A stretch of 64,000 nucleotides of DNA from Candidatus Metaruminococcus caecorum (GCA_904420045.1 CAJFTY010000008.1:62001-126000); one strand, 5' to 3'. Positions 24,560 through 32,540 are shown, numbered from the stretch's first letter. The notes: a model not told the origin generated them from the sequence alone. Program-made: numbers and translations.

Positions 24560-26005
24560 TTAGAAGCGTTTTTTCAGTTCGCCGAACAAAATGCCGGGCT
24601 TTGCGCCCGTGATGGTCACGTCGGCAAACGATCCGATCAGCGAGGCGTCTCCCGGAAACTCCACCAGAATGTTCCCGTAGTTGCGCCCGGTGAGACGGCC
24701 GGGATCGGAGCGGCTTTCGCCCTCCACCAGCACCCGCTGGGTCTGCCCCTCCATCGAATGGAACAGCGCAAGGCCGATGTCCTGCTGGACGGCTAAAAGC
24801 TCTCTGAACCACGCGCCCTTTTCCTCGGCGGGAACGGGGTCGTCCATCGAGGCGGCCTTTGTTCCAACACGGGGGGAGTAAATAAAGGTGAACAGCGCGT
24901 GGTACCGCACCGCCTTGATGAGCTCCAAAGTCTCCAAGAATTCCTCGTACCGCTCCCCTGGGAAGCCCACGATGATGTCGCTTGTAAAAATCACGTCGGG
25001 GATTTTCGCCCTGGCGTAGTCAATAAGCTTTTTGTAATCCTCTTTGACATAGTGCCGGTTCATGGCTTGGAGCACCCGGTTGCACCCGCTCTGCACCGGC
25101 AGGTGGATATGATTGCACACCTTTTCACACTGGGCGATGGCGTCGATCAGCTCCCGGGTGCAGTCCCTGGGATGGCTGGTCATAAACCGGATGACAAACT
25201 CCCCTGGGATGTCGTTGATCCGCCGCAGGAGTCCGGCAAAATCCACCCCGCAGGAAAGGTCTTTTCCATAGCTGTTGACATTCTGTCCCAGCAGGGTGAT
25301 CTCTTTATACCCGTGTTCCACCAGCTGCCGGGCCTCTGCCAGCACCGCTTCGGGATCGCGGCTGCGCTCCCTCCCCCGCACGTGGGGAACGATGCAGTAG
25401 GTGCAGAAATTGTTGCAGCCGTACATCACCGGGAGATTTGCCTTGAGTGCCGAATCCCGGCGCACGGGAAGGCCTTCGGCGATCACTCCGTCGGAGTTTT
25501 CCACCTGGAACACCCGCCTGTTCCCAGTCAGGGTCTGGTATAAAAGCTCCGGCAAGCGGTGCAGGGCGTGGGTGCCGAACACAAGGTCCACATAGGGATA
25601 GCTCTGCTTAATTTTATCCGCCACCTGCTGCTGCTGAGTCATGCACCCGCACAGGCCGATCAACAGATCCGGCTGCTGCTTTTTGAGCTTTTTCAACGCT
25701 CCCACGTTGCCGAACACCCGGTCCTCCGCATTTTCGCGGACTGCACAGGTGTTGTATAAAATGAGCTTGGCTCCTTCGGGGGAATCGCAGAAACCATAGC
25801 CCATCTGGGCCAGCTGGCCTTTGAGCTTTTCCCCGTCGCTGACGTTCTGCTGACAGCCGTAGGAGTGCACAAACGCCAGCGGAAGGGCATCAGGATACCG
25901 CTTGTGAAGCAGCTCCCTTACTTCCCGCTCATATTCCTTCTGGCGGTCAAGCTCCTCATCGGGAACCGTCACGCCGGATTTTATATCCATCTGCTGCGTG
26001 TTCAA
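24560..26005 (-). CDS. miaB: tRNA-2-methylthio-N6-dimethylallyladenosine synthase
   Basis: A radical SAM methylthiotransferase that completes ms2i6A37 in tRNA. The N-terminal UPF0004 domain holds three auxiliary-cluster Cys (SYGCQQN at about 51, YNTCAVRE, GLCGCMTQ). The radical SAM motif CNNFCTYC lies near residue 195, followed by GRERSR and LGQNVNSYG. A C-terminal TRAM domain ends in VTITGAKPGILFGEL. 481 residues including an N-terminal extension of about 40. The start is taken as a TTG at 26005 because GGAGG stands 7 bases upstream; ATG at 25990 is the alternative. First gene of the long minus-strand run. Confidence 0.95.
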   Translation of the reverse strand: MNTQQMDIKSGVTVPDEELDRQKEYEREVRELLHKRYPDALPLAFVHSYGCQQNVSDGEKLKGQLAQMGYGFCDSPEGAKLILYNTCAVRENAEDRVFGNVGALKKLKKQQPDLLIGLCGCMTQQQQVADKIKQSYPYVDLVFGTHALHRLPELLYQTLTGNRRVFQVENSDGVIAEGLPVRRDSALKANLPVMYGCNNFCTYCIVPHVRGRERSRDPEAVLAEARQLVEHGYKEITLLGQNVNSYGKDLSCGVDFAGLLRRINDIPGEFVIRFMTSHPRDCTRELIDAIAQCEKVCNHIHLPVQSGCNRVLQAMNRHYVKEDYKKLIDYARAKIPDVIFTSDIIVGFPGERYEEFLETLELIKAVRYHALFTFIYSPRVGTKAASMDDPVPAEEKGAWFRELLAVQQDIGLALFHSMEGQTQRVLVEGESRSDPGRLTGRNYGNILVEFPGDASLIGSFADVTITGAKPGILFGELKKRF

Positions 26006-26038
26006 CTAGGCGCCTCCTGCATGAATCATGTATTTATC

Positions 26039-26067
26039 ATCATATCATCTTTTTCGCGGTTTCGCAA
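26039..26067 (-). promoter_or_regulatory. Promoter of the miaB-mutSL-miaA-hfq run
   Basis: Minus-strand TTGCGA (26067-26062), a 17-base spacer and TATGAT (26044-26039) stand about 35 bases upstream of miaB. Confidence 0.7.
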
Positions 26068-26200
26068 GGCTATCCGATAAAATCTCCAGCAAAATCCTAT
26101 AAATCTGCCAGGAAATGCAATCCCCCTCACTGGGGACCGCTGGCCTTTTTGCTTTCTATATGGTACAATTATGATAAAACACATAAAAAGGAGCTTTTGC

Positions 26201-26704
26201 ATGTGCCAAAATCAACCCCGGCCCGCCGCATTGGTCCCCATGGAACAAACCGACGTTCCCGCGCTTTTTGCCCTTACCTCCGATCCGCGGGTGGCGGCGT
26301 ATATGCGCTTTCAGACCCATACTTCTTTTCAGCAGGCGCAGGCGCTTTATGAAGAATACACCAACCATGGCAGCGCCGGATTTTGCATTGTTCTGGCCAA
26401 CGGAAAAAAAGCGGGCTTCTGCGCCCTAAAGCCCGATGAACAAACACCGGATACCTGTACGGTCTCGCTGTTTCTCTCTCCCGATTACTGGAACTGCGGC
26501 ATCGCCACCTGGGTGACGGAACAACTGAAAACCGAAGCTCAGCGCCGGGGATTTTCCCGCATGGCCGCATATGTGGTAGAGCAAAACATCGGATCCCGCC
26601 GGGTGTTGGAAAAATGCGGATTCACAGCTAAAGAAATTCTGCACTTACACGATCTGGACGGAGGGCTATACCGGTTTGAACGTTTGCTGGAAACAACCCC
26701 GTAA
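26201..26704 (+). CDS. GNAT family N-acetyltransferase
   Basis: A 167-residue acetyl-CoA-dependent acetyltransferase, probably of the RimJ/RimL subgroup. Core strands include CTVSLFLSPDYWNCGIATWVTEQLKTEAQRRGFSRMAAYVVEQNIGSRRVLEKCGF: the CoA-binding loop (W-N-C-G-I-A-T) is slightly divergent from the usual GxG pattern, while the C-terminal N-x-x-S-R-R-V-L-E-K-C-G-F signature is classical. The start is the ATG at 26201 with AAGGAG upstream; an earlier in-frame ATG at 26171 lacks a site. It stands alone and diverges from miaB. The substrate is unknown. Confidence 0.85.
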   Translation: MCQNQPRPAALVPMEQTDVPALFALTSDPRVAAYMRFQTHTSFQQAQALYEEYTNHGSAGFCIVLANGKKAGFCALKPDEQTPDTCTVSLFLSPDYWNCGIATWVTEQLKTEAQRRGFSRMAAYVVEQNIGSRRVLEKCGFTAKEILHLHDLDGGLYRFERLLETTP

Positions 26705-26743
26705 ATCTTTTTTTATTTATTCAATAAAAATATACCAATTCAG

Positions 26744-26772
26744 TTGACATTTGCCACAACATCTTGTATAAT
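26744..26772 (+). promoter_or_regulatory. Consensus sigma-A promoter of the NrdD-like small gene
   Basis: Perfect TTGACA (26744-26749), 17-base spacer, perfect TATAAT (26767-26772). This is the strongest promoter seen in the window, 30 bases upstream of the gene start. Confidence 0.92.
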
Positions 26773-26802
26773 AAAAATCAACAAACACGAAATGGAGTGA
26801 TT

Positions 26803-27081
26803 ATGATGCAAGAAACCCCAGTGGTAACCGTTGTTGGCGGCGCTTTGACCGAACAGGAAATCAGCGCTTATGTCACCCATGTAAAGGAACACAACCCTCA
26901 CCGGGATTTAAAATCCCTTCAGATCAAACTGGACGGTGATTATGTGGATTTGTCCTATGAATTCCATCCGGTGCAGTTTGAACACATCCGCCGGATTACC
27001 GGCTATCTGGTGGGGACTACCGACCGGTTTAACAACGCCAAACGGGCCGAGGAACGGGAGCGGGTCAAACACCAGATCTAA
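26803..27081 (+). CDS. Small protein resembling the glycyl-radical C-terminus of anaerobic ribonucleotide reductase
   Basis: A 92-residue protein. The last 30 residues (RRITGYLVGTTDRF, then NNAKRAEERERVKH) resemble the C-terminal glycyl-radical loop of class III ribonucleotide reductase NrdD, in which the Gly of an R-x-x-G-Y-L motif carries the radical and an N/R-x-K-x-x-E...R-V-x-H segment follows. The first 60 residues (VVTVVGGALTEQEISAYVTHVKEHNPHRDLKSLQIKLDGDYVDLSYEF) are not NrdD-like and lack the NrdD zinc Cys pairs. Similar small clostridial proteins tend to be annotated as anaerobic ribonucleoside-triphosphate reductase. Whether it holds a radical or assists NrdD, like GrcA for pyruvate formate-lyase, is unknown. 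GGAG precedes the ATG pair at 26803/26806. It has its own strong promoter and terminator. Confidence 0.72.
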   Translation: MMQETPVVTVVGGALTEQEISAYVTHVKEHNPHRDLKSLQIKLDGDYVDLSYEFHPVQFEHIRRITGYLVGTTDRFNNAKRAEERERVKHQI

Positions 27082-27121
27082 CATTCCCCTGCATGTTGAC
27101 ATACGGAAGATTCGACAGCCT

Positions 27122-27151
27122 GCTGCTCCTTTGTACAAAGGAGCAGCTTTT
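27122..27151 (+). terminator. Terminator of the NrdD-like small gene
   Basis: A perfect palindromic stem, GCTGCTCCTTTG with its complement, centred on TAC/GTA, is followed by TTTT. Confidence 0.9.
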
Positions 27152-27181
27152 GCGTCCGCCCGTTTTTCGACGGAGTTTTCG

Positions 27182-27210
27182 TTGCAGTTTCTCCTTAAAC
27201 ATGCTATGAT
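27182..27210 (+). promoter_or_regulatory. Promoter of the NYN-domain gene
   Basis: TTGCAG (27182-27187), a 17-base spacer and TATGAT (27205-27210) lie about 45 bases upstream of the ATG at 27257. Confidence 0.75.
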
Positions 27211-27256
27211 GAACTTGTATTGGAAAAATCAGCCTGTAAAGGAAGGAACACCGGAC

Positions 27257-28105
27257 ATGGACAATGAAAGACGCATCGCCGTGCTTATCGACGCGGACAA
27301 CGTGTCCCCAAAATACATCAAGTGTATTCTGGACGAAATCGTCACCCATGGCGTGGCCACCTATAAACGGATTTACGGAGACTGGACCAAACCCCAGCTG
27401 GGCCCCTGGAAAGACACCCTGCTGGAGTATTCCATCACTCCCATTCAGCAGTACGGCTACACCACCGGGAAAAACGCCACCGATTCCGCGCTGATTATCG
27501 ACGCCATGGATATTTTATACTCCCACAATGTAGACGGGTTCTGCATTGTATCCAGTGACAGCGATTTTACAAAGCTCGCCTCCCGCCTGCGGGAAGCCGG
27601 CATGTTTGTGCTGGGAATCGGAGAAAAGAAAACGCCCCGGCCCTTTATTGTGGCCTGTGAAAAATTTAAATACATGGAGTCCCTGCTGGCCGCCTCGGAA
27701 GCGCCCGATCCGGACACCGACGTTCCGGAGGAGGATTCCCCCGAATCCGGAGCCCCCAAAAAGCAGCAGGCCGCCAGCTCCAGTGATTTTAAAAAGCTGA
27801 TCCGCTCTATCAAAGGCATCATTAACGAGGTGTCCGACGAGGACGGCTGGGCCTATATGGGGGATGTGGGCAACCTGCTCAACAAGCGGTATCCCGACTT
27901 TGACACCCGCAACTACGGGTTTAACAAGCTCACACCCCTGGTGTCCTCCTTAAAGGTGTTTGAGATCGACAACCGCAAAACCAGCAATCCTCACATTGTC
28001 CACAAATACATCCGCTTTAAGCAGAACCGGGAGCAGAAAAAATTCACAGAGCCGGTTTCAGGCAGTTCCAAGATCAAATGCCAGAAAAACAACTGGAACA
28101 ATTAA
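27257..28105 (+). CDS. NYN-domain protein with C-terminal OST-HTH/LOTUS domain
   Basis: A 282-residue likely RNA-acting nuclease. The NYN (PIN-like) domain occupies about residues 1-140: RIAVLIDADNVSP at 5-17 gives the first conserved Asp residues, KRIYGDWT follows, then ATDSALIIDAMDILYS and FCIVSSDSDFTKLASRLREAG supply further acidic metal-binding positions. After a Pro/Glu/Ser linker (about 140-170) the C-terminal part FKKLIRSIKGIINEVSDEDGWAYMGDVGNLLNKRYPDFDTRNYGFNKLTPLVSSL matches the OST-HTH/LOTUS domain. Start ATG at 27257 has AAGGAAGG ahead; the longer ORF into the upstream region is a chance extension. It is a single-gene unit. The RNA target is unknown. Confidence 0.88.
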   Translation: MDNERRIAVLIDADNVSPKYIKCILDEIVTHGVATYKRIYGDWTKPQLGPWKDTLLEYSITPIQQYGYTTGKNATDSALIIDAMDILYSHNVDGFCIVSSDSDFTKLASRLREAGMFVLGIGEKKTPRPFIVACEKFKYMESLLAASEAPDPDTDVPEEDSPESGAPKKQQAASSSDFKKLIRSIKGIINEVSDEDGWAYMGDVGNLLNKRYPDFDTRNYGFNKLTPLVSSLKVFEIDNRKTSNPHIVHKYIRFKQNREQKKFTEPVSGSSKIKCQKNNWNN

Positions 28106-28113
28106 ACAGCCGG

Positions 28114-28153
28114 AAAAACGATAGACGAAAAAATGTTCGTCTATCGTTTTTTA
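28114..28153 (+). terminator. Terminator of the NYN-domain gene
   Basis: A 12-base-pair stem (ACGATAGACGAA with TTCGTCTATCGT), flanked by an A-run before and T6 after, lies just downstream of the gene. The A and T runs make it potentially bidirectional. Confidence 0.9.
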
Positions 28154-28204
28154 TTTTTAATGCGCCTAACAAAACGCAATAAACTCCGACTGAATAGGTG
28201 AACG

Positions 28205-28214
28205 GTTCATGAAC
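28205..28214. promoter_or_regulatory. Short palindrome upstream of the sigma-factor gene
   Basis: GTTCATGAAC is a perfect 10-base palindrome 33 bases before the sigma-factor ATG. It could be a regulator site or part of an autoregulated promoter. The evidence is position and symmetry only. Confidence 0.25.
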
Positions 28215-28246
28215 TGTATTCTTAAAACACCCATGAGGAAATTCGT

Positions 28247-29881
28247 ATGAAAACCAATCAATTGCTGAAAACGCTCGACCAATCCCTGATGGACGATTTA
28301 TACGGCTTTTGTTACCGAAGGTGCAGCAACTCCTTTGACGCGGAGGATTTATGCTCCGACATCGTCTTAGCAGTGGTGCGTGCCGGACGCCGGAAAGCGG
28401 AAATCGTCTCAGCGGCTTCGTTTATCTGGAAAATCGCGCACAACGTCTACGCTGATTTCTGTGAGAAACGCCGGAAAAACGCCGATCACACGGCGTCCGG
28501 GGATTGGAGTGAGCTGCTTGCAGACGCTGCCTCTCCTTCCCTTCTGCTAGAGCAGGAGCAGGAAAACGATCAACTGCGGCAGATTTTTCGGGAAATTTCC
28601 TTTTTATCCAAGGCGTACCGGGAAGCGATGATCCTCTACTATCTGGAGGGATACTCGATCCCGGAAGTGGCCGCCAAGCTTAAAATTACGCCCAACACAG
28701 TCCGGCAGCGGCTGTTTTCAGCAAGAACTGCGATTCGAAAAGAGGTAGAGAATATGGACAGGATTCATCCGATGCCAACGGCTCTTGAAAAGATGGAATT
28801 TACACTGTGGGGAGCCGGCGCTCCGGCCACGGGCGATCCCCAGGAGACCTGTCAGCGGCAGCTTTCCAAGCACGCCGTCTGGCTGTGTCGGAACAAGGCC
28901 AAAAGCGCCAAAGAAATTTCCGAGGCTTTAAACGTTCCCATGCCCTATGTGGAAGAGGAACTGGAAATGCAGGCCCAGGGCCCCAAAGGAAATTATGGGA
29001 TGCTAAAAAAGCTCAGCGGCGGCCGGTATATCAGTCAGGTCCTCCTGCTGAATCCCCCCGAAACCAGGGCGGCCTGGGCGGTCTACCAAAAACAGATGGA
29101 CATAATCTGCGGCAGCACAGCAGATTATATTCAACAACACAAAGAAGACTATCTGCACATTCCGTATCTGAACCAGACCGTCGACTTAAACCGGATTCTC
29201 TGGCAGCAGGTTTCCGACATGGCGCACGTTCTGGGACGGATGGTAGACCGCATTCTGCAAAACAAGCAGTTTGCCCAGATCGAGCGCACCGACCGTCCGT
29301 TTACCCTATTTGGATACCGCAGCTTTGACAGCCACAGTTGGGGCGGAGGCTGGGACGGCGTTTACGCTGCCAATGTGTGCGGATACCGTCATGTGCGTTT
29401 GGAAAACATCTACATTGCCCGTATCCAAAAACATTTTGACTGCGGGCTGAATGTCTCCCAAGATCCCGTGGTTCAAATGGCGATCCGGGGAATAAAAGGC
29501 GTCGAGATTTCCTGCTTGAACGAGGAGGAGCAGGAACACGCGTCTAAAGCCATCCAGGAGGGGTATCTCGACCGGGATGGGGATATCCTTCGCACAAAAA
29601 TTCTCGCAATGACGATGGAAAACCGCAAGCGGGCGTTCGATTTAAACTCCGGACTGGAAGAATACTATCGGGAGACCGCAGAGCAAATCGCCGGGGAAAT
29701 TGCCGATTTATTTTATAAAACCGTCCCCGAACACCTTTACGGCGACTATCCTTACTTTCATAAAATTGCGGAGATGCCTGTTTTGGACACACTGGTGGAA
29801 TTCCTGATTGAAAAAGGCCTTTTGATTCCTCCGGAAAACGGTGTGGGCGCAGAAGGCTGCTGGGTTTCGGTTGACGAATAA
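28247..29881 (+). CDS. ECF-type sigma factor with a long C-terminal extension
   Basis: A 544-residue protein. Residues about 10-80 look like sigma-70 region 2 (DLYGFCYRRCSNSFDAEDLCSDIVLAVV...FIWKIAHNVYADFCEKRRK), and 105-168 like region 4 with a helix-turn-helix (YREAMILYYLEGYSIPEVAAKLKITPNTVRQRLFSARTAIRKE). About 375 further residues follow. The first part (about 200-262: AVWLCRNKAKSAKEISEALNVPMPYVEEELE...YGMLKKLSGGRYI) looks like a second winged helix. The remainder is an unrecognised mixed alpha/beta domain with aromatic-rich SFDSHSWGGGWDGVYAANVCGY. No anti-sigma gene is adjacent and no membrane segment is seen. GAGGAA precedes the ATG. It is a monocistronic unit between strong terminators. 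Confidence 0.82.
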   Translation: MKTNQLLKTLDQSLMDDLYGFCYRRCSNSFDAEDLCSDIVLAVVRAGRRKAEIVSAASFIWKIAHNVYADFCEKRRKNADHTASGDWSELLADAASPSLLLEQEQENDQLRQIFREISFLSKAYREAMILYYLEGYSIPEVAAKLKITPNTVRQRLFSARTAIRKEVENMDRIHPMPTALEKMEFTLWGAGAPATGDPQETCQRQLSKHAVWLCRNKAKSAKEISEALNVPMPYVEEELEMQAQGPKGNYGMLKKLSGGRYISQVLLLNPPETRAAWAVYQKQMDIICGSTADYIQQHKEDYLHIPYLNQTVDLNRILWQQVSDMAHVLGRMVDRILQNKQFAQIERTDRPFTLFGYRSFDSHSWGGGWDGVYAANVCGYRHVRLENIYIARIQKHFDCGLNVSQDPVVQMAIRGIKGVEISCLNEEEQEHASKAIQEGYLDRDGDILRTKILAMTMENRKRAFDLNSGLEEYYRETAEQIAGEIADLFYKTVPEHLYGDYPYFHKIAEMPVLDTLVEFLIEKGLLIPPENGVGAEGCWVSVDE

Positions 29882-29903
29882 AGGCTGGCCTGCCTTACGA
29901 CGT

Positions 29904-29939
29904 AAAAAGGGCGGACAGGAATTCCTGTCCGCCCTTTTT
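29904..29939. terminator. Bidirectional terminator between the sigma gene and yebC
   Basis: A perfect 36-base palindrome, A5 at one end and T5 at the other with a GC-rich stem around GAATTC, lies between two convergent genes and can end transcription from both sides. Confidence 0.95.
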
Positions 29940-29956
29940 ATTTTTATAAACCCAGT

Positions 29957-30691
29957 TTAAAATTCGTCCTCGTTGTCCAGGTTGTGCCAGACGTTCTGCA
30001 CGTCGTCGTTGTCGTCCAGCGCGTCCAGCAGCCGGCGCATCTTGACCTGACTGTCCTCATCGGTGAGGGAGATGGTGTTGGCAGGCACCTGTTCCACCTC
30101 TGCGGAGACGATGGCGTAGCCCATCCCCTCCACCGCCTCCCGCACGGCGCTGAAATCTGCGGGGCTGGTGGTGATCTCCGCCACGTTGTCCTCGTCGATG
30201 TTGTAATCGTCCGCACCCGCGGTGATGAAATCCTCCATGGCTTTATCCTCGTCAGTGACGTTTTCCACCACGATCACGCCCTTGGGTTCAAACATAAACG
30301 ACACGCAGCCGGTGGTTCCCAGGTTGCCGCCGAACTTGTCAAAATAGTGCCGGACCTCCGACGCGGTGCGGTTGCGGTTGTCGGTCAAACACTCCACAAT
30401 CACGGCGGCGCCGTTGGGGCCGTAGCCCTCGTACACAATGGTCTCATAGTTGTTTTTATCGCCCTCGCCCGCCGCTTTTTTTATGATGCGGTCGATGTTG
30501 TCGTTGGGCACGTTGTTGGATTTTGCCTTGGCGATCAAATCCCTGAGCTTAGCGTTGGAGGACGGGTCCGCGCCGCCTTCCCGCACGGCCACCGAGATTT
30601 CACGGCCGATTTTGGTAAAAATCTTTGCCCGCTGACCGTCGGTTTTTTCCTTTTTGCGTTTGATGGTGCTCCACTTGGAATGTCCTGACAT
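29957..30691 (-). CDS. YebC/PmpR family protein
   Basis: A 244-residue protein of the YebC/TACO1 family. Members bind DNA in some bacteria and more recently have been linked to translation of difficult (proline-rich) sequences. The N-terminal signature MSGHSKWSTIKRKKEKTDGQRAKIFTKIGREI is clear, as are GGADPSSNAKLRDLIAKAKSNNVPNDNIDR and YEGYGPNGAAVIVECLTDNRNRT. The start is the ATG at 30691 (GGAGG 10 bases upstream) rather than the ATG two codons earlier. It is convergent with the sigma-factor gene. Confidence 0.96.
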   Translation of the reverse strand: MSGHSKWSTIKRKKEKTDGQRAKIFTKIGREISVAVREGGADPSSNAKLRDLIAKAKSNNVPNDNIDRIIKKAAGEGDKNNYETIVYEGYGPNGAAVIVECLTDNRNRTASEVRHYFDKFGGNLGTTGCVSFMFEPKGVIVVENVTDEDKAMEDFITAGADDYNIDEDNVAEITTSPADFSAVREAVEGMGYAIVSAEVEQVPANTISLTDEDSQVKMRRLLDALDDNDDVQNVWHNLDNEDEF

Positions 30692-30819
30692 GAACAATCA
30701 TCCTCCGTATTTTTCTCAAGCCCCCAAACGGCGGCCCGCCGCCGGAGCTTTCTTATTTCGTATAAAACCCCGGCGGAACGCGCCGCAGACAGGGCAACAA
30801 AATTTATTTTATCAAAAAA

Positions 30820-32208
30820 TCAGAATTCGCGCAACCCCTTGGGATAGTGATTTTTCAGCGCCCCGCCAGAGGCCTTGCCGAAGCCCAGAGGGATTCCCTG
30901 CACCGTCACGGCGGCATAGCCCTTTAAAGCCGAATCGCATTCCACCATCTGGCCCTTTAAAAACAGCTCAAGCCGGGGATCGTCCAGGGGGAAATCCACG
31001 GTTTGCGCCGCCGTTTTTGGGTCAATCGTTTTATACAGGTGATGGGCGGGCTCCATCCGATTTTTGCGGATGGTTCCCGCATCCACCCCGCACCGGAGCA
31101 CCCGCAGGCCGTCCAAAGGCGGGAGCCCTTCAGGGAGCAGATTTACCGCATCTCCCCTTATCTCCACCCGCGGCAGAGGCAGATCGTGAAATTGTTCCCG
31201 CAAAAACGCCTGGGCCACCGGGAGTTCCGGCGCGTGCTTTCCCGCCGGGCGGAAGTGCAAGGGCGCATGCTCCCGGGGCGCGTCCCCGCGTTTTCTAAGC
31301 TTGGCGATAAAGTGGCCCTCCCCGCCGTGAAAGGGAAAAATCCGGCGCATCAAAGATACATCCTGCCCGTGGGAGTCGATTCCAAACGCGGCCAGCGGCT
31401 CCTCCCGGCAGGGGGAGCCGAAGGATACTCCGCAGTCCAAAAGCGAAAATTCCGGGTGATCCTGCAAAAATCCCAGAATCACCCCCTCGTTTTCCTCGGG
31501 AGCAAAGGTACAGGTGGAATAAGCGAGCATCCCTCCCGGACGAAGCGCTTTTGCCGCGCTTTCCAAAATCATCCTCTGGCGTTTCGCGCAGTTTAAGATA
31601 TTGTCCACGCTCCACTCCCCCAGGGACGCAGGCTCTTTGCGGAACATCCCCTCTCCGGAGCAGGGCGCATCCACCAGAACTTTATCAAAAAATTCCGGGA
31701 GCGTTTCACACAGCGCATCAGGGCGCATGGACAGGATCACCGCGTTTTTCACGCCGCAGCGCTCCAGGTTGGAAAGCAGGATCTTAGCGCGGGCAAAGAC
31801 GTATTCGTTGCTGAACAACAGCCCCTCGCCGTCCATGCGCGCGGCGATCTGGGTGGATTTTCCCCCCGGCGCGGCGCACAGATCCAGCACCCGTTCCCCG
31901 GGCTTTGGATCCAGCACCTGGACGGCGCTCATAGCGGAAGGTTCCTGCATGTAAAAGGCTCCCGCATGGTGCAGAGGATGGTGCCCCGCGCCGGAAAAAC
32001 CCTCCGGCAGGTAAAAGCCCACCGGGCTGAACGGAGACTGCACAAGGGGCGTTGTAAACAGCTCAAAGAAACGCTGTGGCGTACACAAAAGCGTGTTGAT
32101 CCGCAGGCCCTTTTTCAAAGGGAACGCATAGCTTTGCAAAAATTTTTCATAATCTTCCTGTAAAACCAAACGCATCCTTTTCAGGAAATCCGGATGTAAA
32201 TCTAACAA
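30820..32208 (-). CDS. RsmF/NOL1/NOP2/sun family rRNA m5C methyltransferase
   Basis: A 462-residue SAM-dependent RNA cytosine-5 methyltransferase. The SAM loop CAAPGGKSTQIAARM is near residue 112, DAPCSGEGMFRKEP (motif IV Cys) near 185, and STCTFAPEENEGV (catalytic Cys motif VI) near 235. A C-terminal RsmF-type domain follows (LRVLRCGVDAGTIRKNRMEPAHHLYKTI...LGFGKASGGALKNHYPKGLR). The start is a TTG at 32208 because the family N-terminus (LDLHPDFLKRMRLVLQEDYEKFLQSY) reaches that far; ATG at 32175 would cut it. No good Shine-Dalgarno site is seen. The target is probably 16S rRNA. Confidence 0.92.
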   Translation of the reverse strand: MLDLHPDFLKRMRLVLQEDYEKFLQSYAFPLKKGLRINTLLCTPQRFFELFTTPLVQSPFSPVGFYLPEGFSGAGHHPLHHAGAFYMQEPSAMSAVQVLDPKPGERVLDLCAAPGGKSTQIAARMDGEGLLFSNEYVFARAKILLSNLERCGVKNAVILSMRPDALCETLPEFFDKVLVDAPCSGEGMFRKEPASLGEWSVDNILNCAKRQRMILESAAKALRPGGMLAYSTCTFAPEENEGVILGFLQDHPEFSLLDCGVSFGSPCREEPLAAFGIDSHGQDVSLMRRIFPFHGGEGHFIAKLRKRGDAPREHAPLHFRPAGKHAPELPVAQAFLREQFHDLPLPRVEIRGDAVNLLPEGLPPLDGLRVLRCGVDAGTIRKNRMEPAHHLYKTIDPKTAAQTVDFPLDDPRLELFLKGQMVECDSALKGYAAVTVQGIPLGFGKASGGALKNHYPKGLREF

Positions 32209-32369
32209 AATATCACTGCTTTCGGGTCAAGAATATAAAAGCGCAACCTTCACATACTAAAAAGGCGGAGAACGAGTGTCTCCGTTTTGCAAAACCAGTT
32301 TTGATGGAAAAACCGCTTTTGCAATTTGTGCGAAGAACAAACAAAACAAAGATGAAGGAGTGTACAACC

Positions 32370-32540
32370 ATGTCGAAGAAAAACGAAAATAATCAGAATA
32401 ACAACCAGTTTAACAACAGCCGGAATCAGTCCAACAATAACCAGTTTAACAACAAACAGAACAATCAGAACAGCAAAAATTCCCAGAACAAGAAAAACGA
32501 CAACTTTGAAAATCGGATCAATTTCAAGGATTTTGAATAA
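32370..32540 (+). CDS. Asn-rich microprotein of unknown function
   Basis: A 56-residue protein made mostly of Asn, Gln and Lys, with NNNQFNN occurring twice about 16 residues apart and an ending NFENRINFKDFE. The start is the ATG at 32370, preceded by GAAGGAGTG; the longer ORF to 32301 is not supported. It is followed by a strong terminator, and its own Shine-Dalgarno site makes it a credible gene despite its length. No known domain was recognised. Low-complexity composition suggests a disordered, possibly RNA-, DNA- or spore-associated protein, but nothing in the sequence decides this. Codons are mostly AAT/AAC/CAG repeats. Confidence 0.7.
   Translation: MSKKNENNQNNNQFNNSRNQSNNNQFNNKQNNQNSKNSQNKKNDNFENRINFKDFE

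Noticed and set aside
28247..29881. Sigma factor fused to an anti-sigma by stop-codon loss
   Set aside because: The extension has no membrane helix or zinc anti-sigma motif and reads through without a change in composition.
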